Shown: piece by piece, positions 11,726-20,912 of the stretch
Layout of the letters: each line of letters opens with the position of its first letter
Numbering within the stretch: position 1 is the stretch's first letter
Notes under the pieces: generated by a model
What the model was told of the DNA's origin: nothing
Databases searched by the model: none
What the model saw: only the letters and a program-made list of their open reading frames with translations
Position numbers and translations under genes: made by a program
Origin: Moniliella sp. 'wahieum'
Lineage: Eukaryota; Basidiomycota; Moniliellomycetes; Moniliellales; Moniliellaceae
Direction of reading: 5' to 3'
Assembly (NCBI GenBank): GCA_003971905.1
Contig: RSEE01000084.1
Location: 244,291 to 308,290, forward strand
Length of the DNA: 64,000 bases

Positions 11726-13402
11726 CTAGTCGTCCGCCATCAGTGCTTCCAGCTCAGCTTCCTCATCAGCTGTCATGCCAAAGGCTCCCGGCTGATCTCC
11801 TTGGGGGGCGGGGATCGGATCGGCCGGAGCTGGGGCCGGAGTCGGGGCCGGGGCAGGAGGTCGTCCACCTTCCAGCGCCGCACCACGCCATCCAGGCCCG
11901 AAGAAACAATGTAAGGCACTTCGCTCCACGTCCAATACACGAGTCCCGTGACCTCGTGCCAGTGGGCAGGTACGACCCGACGCAGCCACTGGTCGCTGGG
12001 CGTAGTGTCCAGCTGGTCTGGGCCCGGCGCTGGCACTGACCACACCCTCAGGTCCTCATCCGCCCCAGCCGTTACCACCGCCAACCGATCTCCGTCGCCC
12101 ACCATTATGGGCAGCATCAGCGCCGCCCGACCAGCGTCCGGTAGGGGCAGCACATACGACGCATACAGCGGCGCATCCTTGCCCGGCAGCGGCGTCGCCT
12201 TTGACGACCGTTCCGTCCAGCACCATGGCCGCCCCAAGGCCCAGGCCGCACCCCGGCCGGAAGAGGATCCAAAATCCACCCACGGACAGTCTTGTCACCG
12301 CTGGCAGACCAAAGGATGCGGATCGGCACTTCCTCTTCCTCCTCCTCTGCCTCCTCATTGGATTGTCCCACCGCTCTCGGTTTCCACCGCCACCACGCCG
12401 ATAGACAAGGCATTGACCGCCGTCTCGTGGCCTCGCAGCTCACGACGCAGGTTCAATTGCAACGCGCCATTTGTGTCCCGGGCCAAGGTGTACCCCGATC
12501 CGGCCCATCGAGTCGGCGGCAAAGAAAGTGGCACGCTGGGTCCGACTGCCCCGCACCTTGGGGGGTGCAACCAAGAGGGCAAGGATGGGGCGGGAGTGAA
12601 GACGCAACGCGGCGACCGGAACGGGGAGAGGAAGCGCTGCGGTGCCTGGGCATGCTGGGCGGGGGAACAGACGGCCCACCCCATGGTTGCGCCAGAACAC
12701 GCCATGTACTCGGGGCCATCTTTTGCAGTGCGTCGACCAGAGGAGCAGCATCGTAGACCCGGATTGTAGCGTCGCTGCCTGACACGATGACGGCCTTGGT
12801 GTGGGTCCCAGGCCAACGCCTTGACCAGGTCCGCCGACACGTCGGGAAGGACAATGATCGGCCTGGCAAGAGCCACCTTGGCTGGCGGTTGAGGCGCGGC
12901 GTTGGGGCAGGGACCAACGTGTCGGAGCGTGGGGGAGGGGCAAACGCCTCGTCCACAGGTGGGTCCAGTGCGAAGAACCGCAGCGACTTGTCCCACCCTG
13001 ATGTGATCATCAGTGCACGTCCCGATGTAAGGGGCAACACTGCCGCGACAGGCCCTGCTGGCCGGATAGGTGGCCAAGCTGGCCCCCGAGATGGCGTGCA
13101 CAGCGCGGACGATGCCTGAGGCCTCGGTTACGGCCATCACATCACGTGGGGCTGCGGCAAGGAGAGGGCTTTGAAGCGTCCGCCGTCCAGCGCGGCACCG
13201 CGGGTGGGGTCCAGGGTGTGTTGGGAGGAAAACTTGACCCGAGGATTGTGGCCGGCGGGCACGCCAATGCCGGCCAAACTGATGGGCCAGCCAGATGGGC
13301 AGTGAAGCTGGCAAGCTGTTGGGCACGCTGTGCTCGCCGCTCGCCCGTCGCCTGTGCTGCGCCCGACTGAAAGAGTGTGCGCGGATCGGATGAGTACGAC
13401 AT
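11726..13402 (-). CDS. WD40-repeat protein with acidic C-terminal tail
   Basis: ATG at 13402 (MSYSSDPRTLF). Blades recognised include LMITSGWDKSLRFFAL (about 12990), AVIVSGSDATIRVYD (about 12770), LRGHETAVNALSI (about 12410), WSASGDKTVRGWIL (about 12290) and YIVSSGLDGVVRRWK (about 11890). The protein ends with the acidic helix MTADEEAELEALMADD. Several WD units plus an acidic tail suggest a scaffold in a nuclear or cytosolic complex, but I do not recognise the family. The frame changes repeatedly (for example about 13150, 12880, 12600, 12450, 12200, 11800) while WD-like sequence continues. About 500 residues if joined. Confidence 0.75.
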
Positions 13403-13566
13403 GTTCGATCGGCAGATGGTGGTGAACAAGGGCCAAGAAGAATGGGAAAGAACGCGGTCGATGTTCCACGCGTGCCCCTGGTTGGAGCCATCGCGCAGTC
13501 TCCGGCAATCTGACCGGTGCACTACATTGATCGGTGATTCTGCCTAACTCTTGCCAGCCAAAAAAA
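13403..13566. other. Promoter side of the WD40 gene and tRNA 3' flank
   Basis: This holds the leftward WD40 promoter region. At its right edge the run of A at 13560-13566 reads, on the minus strand, as the T-run terminator of the neighbouring tRNA. Confidence 0.4.
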
Positions 13567-13642
13567 GGTCCCACTGGGATTCGAACCCAGGTTTCAGGAA
13601 ATTGATCAAATCCTACTTGCTAACCAACTACAATATGGAACC
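13567..13642 (-). tRNA. tRNA, Gln-like body, anticodon uncertain
   Basis: On the minus strand the acceptor GGTTCCA pairs with TGGGACC (one G-T pair). The D arm contains GTTGGTTAGCA and the T arm is CTGGG-TTCGAAT-CCCAG. A run of seven T follows. The body resembles eukaryotic tRNA-Gln. The anticodon stem TAGGA/TCCTG encloses 11 bases rather than 7, so either a very short intron or an indel is present. With one T restored the anticodon would be TTG (Gln); as written it would read TGA. Confidence 0.7.
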
Positions 13643-14307
13643 GATATACTCAGAAGCTCCTAGCTCGGGTCTTAACATCATTTTATGCTTCACTCACCCC
13701 TTGGCGCCTTCAATATGCACTGCCTGGGAGTAATGGCTGGGCAGACTCGAGTTGACGTGAAGGCGGTGAAGTGTCTGGAAACCCCGTACGAGAGTGTCCA
13801 ATGCCTGAGAGGCGGATGAGGCAAAGTGCGACAAGAGTCTTTTCTTCACTTTCACATCTCGTCGCGGCTATACTCTTCTCTTCTCAAAGGGCTCGGGTGC
13901 TTCTTAGTTGCTCTTGAGAAACCTCCCCTGTAGAGAAACTCCTAAAGACGAACGACGTACGGGCCACGCAGCCTAAGACCTATTTGGAGAAGTACTCCAC
14001 TTTGCCTTGAGAGCAAGAGCGGTCAGATGCTATAAGATGAGCTGGTATACGAGCCCCCGTTTGCGAAAATCTGAATGAGAACTGGTGTTGGGACCCACCT
14101 GTACGTAGGCCGAGGCGCCATATCTAGGCCCGGTGATCACCCTTGGCCCCTTATTTTGACCTCCGAAGCCTCCACGTGTATACTCCGGCTTGTTCGAACC
14201 CCTGTCTCCTTCACGGGTGTGACAGCAAGCTTTAGACTCATCCCGACCACCACCACCATCGACATCGCATTGTTCTAATCCTCCAGAGGTTCATTACCCA
14301 CAACCCC
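13643..14307. other. Intergenic DNA between tRNA and gag-like relic
   Basis: I see no gene here. Frames are short and carry no recognisable motif. Confidence 0.4.
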
Positions 14308-15251
14308 ATGGGTTCCTTCGGTCTTACAGAGTCCAATCCTCTTGACGCCAATCCCTGAACTTTGACGATCAATTGATGATGTCCTGGATCAATACCTATC
14401 TCCCCCCGGCGGGCGCAGCGCCACCACTGTTAACGTTGCCGCACAGACTTTTTCTGACTACCAGTATACCTACCAATTCTTTGGGACAATGCGCCCCCCA
14501 TGCACGCCGAACAGCATGGCACGTACATGGCACAGCTGACCGCGTGTACCACCCACATGGATGTTCTCACCACATTGCTACCCCTTTATCGCAATGATGT
14601 TTCGGCTGCAGGCTCCGTTCACAAGTGCCTCATTAAACTGCATAAGCAGATATCGCACCTTATGAGGTTCCATGCGCAAGAGTCTTGGTTCAACTCCTCG
14701 ACCTCACTTCTTACCACTCCCATTGCAGAGAACGCTCTCACCCTCGATGAAGGTGCACGCGTTTATTCAGACTCTGAGATTTGTGATCTACTGAGAAAGG
14801 CCATCACTACCAAAATGGGTACCAACTCGGGCCGCCAATACCTGAATGAGTTCACCATGGCAGTACGCCAGTACGAGATGGCATCACGGCCAAGCTGTGC
14901 GATACTGCGCTGGCCCAAATGTTACGGGCGGGTGTCACTACTGATCGGGGGTGGCTGTACCTCCATCGCAACAGCAGCTACGCCGAGGTGCGCCAGGCGG
15001 TGACTCTACTCGAAGCTTCCAGCACGGAAGTGCCCCAAGTGCAACCTCGGCCCCCTCAATCCCGGCGCCCTCGGAAGCCGCGACGCACAGCCAGACGAGC
15101 ATGACCGGGAGAGCGCGGACGAGGCCGCGGTGGCGCCGGCGGCTACCGAGGTCGTAGTTCCGAGGCAGTTACCGTGGTGGCCATCGAGGTGGCTATTTGG
15201 GTCGCCGGCTCACAGCGGTGGGCCAGACCGCTGCATCTGCTCATGCAGTAG
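14308..15251 (+). pseudogene. Gag-like nucleic-acid-binding relic with RG-rich tail
   Basis: From the ATG at 14308 a protein-like reading can be followed across at least four frame changes (about 14350, 14500, 14885, 15060). It has a helical central part (LIKLHKQISHLM, GRQYLNEFTMAVRQYEM, AQMLRAGVTTDRGWLYL) and then an Arg/Gly-rich tail (GRGRGRGGAGGYRGR, SYRGGHRGGY) of RGG-box type ending about 15220. The layout (helical capsid-like part, then basic RG tail) resembles retrotransposon Gag, and no pol follows. It differs from the Gag of the intact element at 24348-25592. It could instead be an RGG-box RNA-binding protein. Fragments of CxxC type beyond 15251 may belong to it. Confidence 0.4.
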
Positions 15252-16076
15252 CTCTTGCTTGCCATCACACCACCACCGAGTCGGTTACAGTGCCTGAACC
15301 GGACTGCGCCGGATGCAAGATGAGGTGTAGGAGGATAGTGCGGAAGGTACCACACCAGCCAACCTGCCCGTGCCACACGATTCAAGTGAGGGCCATCGGC
15401 ATTCAAGACCGAAGCGCATTTGTCAATCCGTCCACACCGCGGAGACCTCATAATAGCACAGTGGCAAGGGCGTAGTAGGTCGCATATACACTCGAGTCAT
15501 CGACACTATTGGCATGTACATCCAAACACAGAACCCCTATTCGCATCCATCTTCCGGTAGTTTCTACTGCCCTCAGCCTCATGCACATGCCCAAGCAAAC
15601 CCCTTAGCGCTTACCATCGCGCTTAACCACCATCGGCTCCCACATGCACACGCCCCCCACCGGCGTGCAGTCCTTAGCGATTGCTCCCCGATCATCGATT
15701 ATCGATTAGCGCTGGGGCGAGAGGCGCCGAGTTAAGCTTTAAGCTGCTACAGGGCCCGTTGCCGCCGTGCCGCGGAGTGTGTCTGAGTCGGTGCCTGAGT
15801 GAGCGCTCAGGCTGAGCGCTGATCGACTGAGTACTGATCGATGATCGCTGATTTCTGGCAACCCTGTCGATCTTAAAGCACAGAAGGGTCTGGCTAGTTT
15901 TGGCTACATACGCCGTTCCCAGCAGGCGCCCCTTCTTGCGCCTCGGCCTTACCCCTTGCCTGGCAGTTACAGCTGGCGCTGCCCCCACGTGCTGCGCTGC
16001 TGCTGCTGCCCTCGCCCAGCCGCTTGTCCGCGCCACTGCCACCACCGCTGCCCTGGCCGCCGCCACGCCCAGCCCC
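15252..16076. other. Intergenic DNA with palindromic microrepeats
   Basis: I see no clear gene. GATCATCGATTATCGATT at 15690 and a GAGCGCTCAGGCTGAGCGCTGATCG tract at 15800-15850 are inverted-repeat clusters like those elsewhere in the window. The last 180 bases are open upstream of the hydrolase ATG but lack an ATG in that frame. Confidence 0.45.
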
Positions 16077-17473
16077 ATGCCCACCTTCACCGTGCTCGAC
16101 GCGCCCTCCGTCGCGCCCCCGGCCTACGCCACCAGCCCCCCCGCCCCACACCCGCACCCGCAATGGCTCCTTCAAATCGCCCTGGGCCTCGGCTGGCGCT
16201 CCCCCGGTCTCGTCGGCCCGCGCGGCCTGCCCACCGTCGCTGCCGCCTCCTCGCCCGATCCCCAGACGCGGCGGACCCAACCCCCTTCCCCGGCGGCGAT
16301 GCCCTCCCGCCAGTCGAGGATGCACCTTCCAGCCTCCGCCGTCGGCCACAGTAGCAGCCACCGATCATCTATACCTGGCTCGGCCACGCTGCCAGCCACA
16401 TCCAGCTTCCTACCGGCAAGGGCAAGCGCCTCGTTGTTCTCACCGACCCGGTGTTTTCCCACCGCTGGTACGTCCCCAGCATCCAGCCCCCCTCCCCTCC
16501 CCCCCTCCACACGCTCAGATGAACTGACCTCGTTTTCTTTTTATCCCCCCCTGCCTCCTAGCTCACCTTTTACTTTCTCGGCCCCGCCCGCTTTACCCGT
16601 TGCCCACTAGTGTTGAGCAGCTTGCTCAGCTTCCCGGTGCCTGGCCTGACGTTCTCGTTATTTCCCACAATCACTATGATCATACCGACGTTGCCACCCT
16701 CTCCGCCATCTTAGCCCAAGCTAACTCGGAACAAGGCCGATCTGTTCCCCACGTCTTTTGTACTCTGGGTACAAAGCGCTGGTTTGCTTCGCTTGGGTTC
16801 CCTTCTGATGGGATTACGGAGCTGGACTGGTGGCAGGCCCGTATTCTCGAACGCGATGATGGTGCTCGTGTCCGTGTGACGGCTGTGCCCGCCCAACACT
16901 TTAGCTCTCGAGGACTCCTGGACCGCAACAAGACCCTATGGGCTGGGTTTACGGTGGAGGTACTGCAGGACGACAAGCCCACGCCAAGGTCTACTTTGCT
17001 GGAGATGTACGCAGAATCCTCCTTGCTTTACGTTGGTACTGACCCATCCCCCCTTTCCTTCCGACATTTCCTCTTCAGACGGGTTATCGCTCGATTCCCC
17101 AAGGATCGACCGAGAAGAAGAGATTGCTACACTCCCCACCTGCCCTGCCTTCCGCGAGGTAGGCGAAACTTTGGGTCCGTTCGACTTGAGCATGATCCCA
17201 ATCGGTGCCTATGGCCCGCGTGGCTTTTCTCCCCATCCATATCGGGCCTGGGAGGCAGTCCAGATGCACCAAGAGGTGCGGTCGCGCAGACGATTGGCAT
17301 CCATTGGGGGCGTGTGGAAGTTGACCTCTGAGCCCGCGAGCGAACCCAAATTGGTCCTGGCTCAGAGGCCGATAAGGCCGGCCTCGACCCCGACGAGTTT
17401 TACCACGTCTGGCATTGGCCAGACCATTGTCGTTCCCACCGCGTTTGAGCCAACCTGGCGTTCAGGCGTCTGA
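16077..17473 (+). CDS. Metallo-beta-lactamase-fold hydrolase, NAPE-PLD-like
   Basis: The family cleaves phospholipid or related ester substrates with a binuclear zinc site. Seen in order: TWLGHA (about 16375), LTDPVFS (about 16445), the zinc signature SHNHYDHTD (16665-16690), a second metal segment with FAGD before an intron and TGYRSIP after it, PIGAYGPRGF (about 17200) and IGIHWG (about 17300). That series matches the NAPE-PLD/UlaG-like group. ATG at 16077 is the first in its frame. Introns are at about 16467-16560 (GTACGT...CTAG) and 17007-17078 (GTACGC...TCAG). The N-terminal 100 residues are Pro/Ala-rich. Frame changes occur at about 16140, 16580, 16610, 17110 and 17290, around clear motifs. 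Confidence 0.8.
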
Positions 17474-17618
17474 AGTTCCCTGCTCATTATTATTTTCGGC
17501 TGCTGAACTAGCGCTGACCTGTTTTTATCCCCACTCTTTTGCTGCACCGCCCCTTGCAATGAGGAGACGTCTAGCTTACGCTGCATTTCTTGTACACAAG
17601 CAAGGACGAGGCAATGAA

Positions 17619-18391
17619 TCATTGCTTGGGCAGCACTTTTTCAAGCCAAGTTGCGATGTGCTCCACCTCCTCCATACAAACACTGTGGCCCATATTCTTG
17701 TAGGTGTGGAACTCCAAACCGGCATACTGACCCTTGTGCGGGCCATCGCCAATTTGGCGGAAGGGTCCGAAATGGAGGTCATCCCTGATAAACTTGACGG
17801 CACTCGGGGCAAACGAGTATTGCACTACCGGATCTGCCTCCCCATGGCCATGGAACGCAGGCACCAGGGTGGCGACTCGACATTTTCAAACCATGCCTGG
17901 ATCTTGCTCCGCAACAGCAGCCGGCCGATAAGGCAATGAACCCGCCGACCGGCCGTTTCTCCTCTGACACTGAGGAAAGACCGGCGAGATAAGCAGAGCC
18001 GCACCCTGACTAAATCCCATACACGATCCTTTCCCGCGCGATCTGGGTGCCGGCCAATTCGGGACCAGTCCCTGCTCTTCCGCCCGAGCAAGAGCCTTGA
18101 TCGCCTCGAGTGACTTGAGCAGCCCGGCCTCGTCCTCGTTACCGTCGGAGACGTTGAGCTGGCGAATGTCGAACCAGGCCGTCATCTTGCTGCCCCCATT
18201 GAGCGTGCGTGATGGCTGCACTGGAGCTGTGGGCAGGACAAACCGCACGTGGCTCAACGATGGACGACGAGACAGCATCTCACACACATCCACCCACCCG
18301 GCCCCCGTGTCTCCGAGACATGGGCAAAGATGACACTGGCCGTCGGGGCTCCCGATGCTGGGTTGATCACAAGGGTCTTCAAGACGCTCAT
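17619..18391 (-). CDS. Acyl-protein thioesterase / phospholipase-carboxylesterase, copy A (frame-broken)
   Basis: An alpha/beta-hydrolase that would remove palmitoyl groups from proteins or hydrolyse lysophospholipids. ATG at 18391 gives MSVLKTLVINPASG. The nucleophile motif GFSQGA (about 17995), the Asp segment ADPVVQY (about 17820) and the catalytic His in YKNMGHSVCMEE (about 17680) are all visible. It is strongly similar to the intact copy B just upstream (19230-20003), so this is a tandem duplication in the same orientation. At least five frame changes (for example about 18320, where one G is missing, and 18060, 17990, 17950, 17870) break it. All three catalytic residues survive, so consensus error is as likely as decay. 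The stop is at 17619. Confidence 0.8.
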
Positions 18392-19229
18392 GCGGCCAGA
18401 GGTGGGGTCCACGATTGGGGGTACCAGAGACAGAGGTGGTGGTTGTACTCGGTGTGCCGAGGGGATTGGGGCCGTCCATTTGTACCACCACGCGCCGCAA
18501 TGCCACAGCAGCGCCGCCTTCCATTCCGTTCCGAGACCCCAGACCCCCAGGGAACGCAGCACGCTAAGCGTGTTTATTACGTGCCCCGACCCGCCGGCCA
18601 TAAGGCCCACGCCCGTTATAAGGCCCAAGGGTAACCGGTAAGCTCTGCAACCCAAGGACAACCGTACTGTGCACTGACATGTACTGACATGCGACACGTG
18701 TTGTTGCACCGATGCACCTATGGCTCTGGCATTCCTGTTGTGCCCCCACATAGTAGAGGGTGCGGCCATCACCATCGGTGACTTATTCGTTGGCGGTACC
18801 ATGATGCATGGCGTGGTGTCAATGAAGCCACTGAATTCTGCGCCTTAATCCACTGGGCCATACCCTCGTACAAGCACTGATGATGACAGAACGCTCTTTG
18901 GCCCTAGTGCGCCCACGAGGTGTCAATATTCACCTGGCTCATCCTTGTGATCGCCCATTCGATAGATTCCGATGCATTCCACTGTAATGATCCGGCGCCA
19001 CTCATCTCGCGGCCACTTGCAGACAATGAGGATCGCCTAAACAGTAGCAGAGAAGCATGGGGATGGCGGTACCATCTACGTAGGCTAGGATGATGGGTTG
19101 GTTAGCGCCGGAACGTTGTGGCGAAGCACACGGCTTTAGATCTCGGCGACACTTATCTCGCCAAGAGAAGAAACATCTACTACTCCGCCTCCTCCCCCCT
19201 ATGCACAAAAGCAAGGGAAACATAGTGAA
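18392..19229. other. Spacer between the two thioesterase genes
   Basis: About 840 bases that must hold the copy A promoter and the copy B 3' end. A short TGTACTGACATG/GACATGTACTGA repeat is present at about 18675-18700. I see no gene. Confidence 0.4.
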
Positions 19230-20003
19230 TTACTCATTGGGCACCATCTTTTCGAGCCAAGCTGCGATCGCATCCACCTCCTCCATGCAAGCGCTGTGGG
19301 CCATGTGCTTGTACGTGTGGAAATCGACGCCGGTGTACCGGCCCTTGCGCGGGCCATCGCCAATTTGACGGAACGACCCGAGGCAGAGACCTTCCTTGAG
19401 GAACTCGACGGAGCGCTGGCCAAACGTGTATTGCACCACCGGGTCTGCATCACCATGGCCATGGAACACAGGCAACTGGGGGGGAGCCTCCGCATCCTTA
19501 AACCAGCCTTGGACCTTGGCTCGGAGCGGGAGCCAGCCAGACAAAGCAATGAACCCAGCCACTGGGCGCTTTTCCAACGAAATGGAGGAAAGGCCTGCGA
19601 GGTACGACAAGGCGGCCCCCTGACTAAACCCACCATATACGATTCTCTCCCGGGCAATCTTGCCAGCTGCATCTGTGCCGGTGCCTTGCTCCTCGGCCTG
19701 CGCAAGGGCCTTGATGGCTTCGAGCGACTTGAGAAGACCCGCCTCGTCCTCTTTGCCCTGGATATCGTCGAGAGTATGGATGTCGAACCAGGAGGTCATC
19801 TTCATGCCAAAGTTGAGCGTGACCGGCTGCACAGGGGCGGTGGGCAGAACGAAGCGCACGTGGCTCAGGGACGGGCGACGAGACAGCAATTGACACACAT
19901 CAATCCACCCGGCACTCGTGTCCCCGAGGCCGTGTGCGAAGATGACACTGGCCGTCGGCACGCCTGAGGCGGGATTGATCACGATGGTCTTCAGGGCACT
20001 CAT
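19230..20003 (-). CDS. Acyl-protein thioesterase / phospholipase-carboxylesterase, copy B (intact)
   Basis: A single uninterrupted 257-codon frame starting at ATG 20003 (MSALKTIVINPASG), about the usual length for the family. It shows the oxyanion segment HGLGDTSAGW, the nucleophile elbow GFSQGAAL, the Asp in GDADPVVQY and the catalytic His in MAHSACMEE. The residue before the His-Ser pair is Ala where copy A and most family members have Gly. No signal peptide or membrane segment, so cytosolic. Its promoter is shared, head to head over 451 bases, with the aminotransferase gene starting at 20455. Confidence 0.9.
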   Translation of the reverse strand: MSALKTIVINPASGVPTASVIFAHGLGDTSAGWIDVCQLLSRRPSLSHVRFVLPTAPVQPVTLNFGMKMTSWFDIHTLDDIQGKEDEAGLLKSLEAIKALAQAEEQGTGTDAAGKIARERIVYGGFSQGAALSYLAGLSSISLEKRPVAGFIALSGWLPLRAKVQGWFKDAEAPPQLPVFHGHGDADPVVQYTFGQRSVEFLKEGLCLGSFRQIGDGPRKGRYTGVDFHTYKHMAHSACMEEVDAIAAWLEKMVPNE

Positions 20004-20454
20004 GGCACAACCGTTGATGGAGGTAGTGAGCGGCAACAGCAATCCGCACGTCCCCACCTGGCCCGGCTGCGGATTGCGGGATAGCGTGTTGCACCGAAGG
20101 GAGTGGGCAAGCGGTCCCAGATTTTAGATCACCGATCTCAGATCTCAACGAAAATGCTAACTTGACGCGTGGCATTGAATATTGAACGTTTAACTTTCCC
20201 ATTGATGGAACCTGCCGACGGCTCTTGCGTCCGCCGTTCGAATTCCGCCTCCTCGGGGGCGAGTGGAGAAAGACGGGGTGACGCGTGACGGGTTACCGGT
20301 TATGCAGAGGCCGCACTTGTGTTGTCCACTTATCAATGTCCGCTGCCAGTCAGCATCTCCCCGTGTGACTCGGGTTGCTGCCATATTATTGGCCGAGAGC
20401 CGCTCCCCCGCTCAGGCCCTCAGGCCCCACCGCCAGTCCATCCACTCCGTTACT
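20004..20454. promoter_or_regulatory. Divergent promoter region, thioesterase copy B / aminotransferase
   Basis: A 451-base gap between two head-to-head start codons must contain both promoters. It includes GTGACGCGTGACGGGTTACCGGTTA-like inverted sequence near 20278-20302, and AGATTTTAGATCACCGATC at 20122. No confident TATA box is present. Confidence 0.5.
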
Positions 20455-20747
20455 ATGCCCGTCGCACACAGTGCTCCTCCCCACACCACCCCTCCCCCCA
20501 TGTCGACTACGCCAGCACGTGGATGAGTGCGGCGCTCAACACATGGCCCTCGCCTGCGATCCGCGGTCTGTTCCCCTACGAGCAGGTGCCCGGCATGGTT
20601 TCCTTCTTGGCCGGCAAGCCCAACCCGGGTGCCTTTCCCGTGCGCGGCATGTGCGTCGACGTCACCAACCCACACACCGGCGTCCCGGACAAGTTGCGCG
20701 TTTCCCCCGAGGACCTAGAAAGCAGCTTGCAGTACGGCATGTCGGCC

Positions 20748-20752
20748 GGCTT
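20748..20752. repeat. Target-site duplication, left copy (GGCTT)
   Basis: The five bases GGCTT directly abut the left LTR and are repeated exactly at 25807-25811 after the right LTR. Within the aminotransferase they occur once in the restored coding sequence. Confidence 0.95.
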
Positions 20753-20912
20753 TGTCGGCCTCGCTACTACCACAGAATGTGAGCACTGAACGTCGTATTT
20801 GACTAAGAAGCTTCTGCGACTGACTCGTCCAGAAGACTGGTGCGAGCTCGGAAGGAATGAAAGCTGACTCACGTGACTCAGGGTCCGCGCGGTCCTAGGA
20901 CGGATGTCAACA
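20753..20912 (-). repeat. 3' LTR of copia element
   Basis: 160 bp, beginning TGTCGGCC and ending TGTCAACA on the plus strand, so TG...CA ends. It matches 25647-25806 with a single difference (T versus G at about 20799/25693). It contains the palindromic composite site at 20865-20880, and the last six bases encode the end of pol, including its stop. Confidence 0.97.
20865..20880. promoter_or_regulatory. Palindromic composite TGACTCA/CACGTG site in LTR
   Basis: The 16 bases TGACTCACGTGACTCA contain two bZIP (Gcn4/AP-1-type) TGACTCA elements sharing a central CACGTG E-box; the same site is at 25759-25774 in the upstream LTR. In the 5' LTR it would lie in the U3 promoter portion. Binding by a particular factor is inferred from consensus only. 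Confidence 0.6.
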
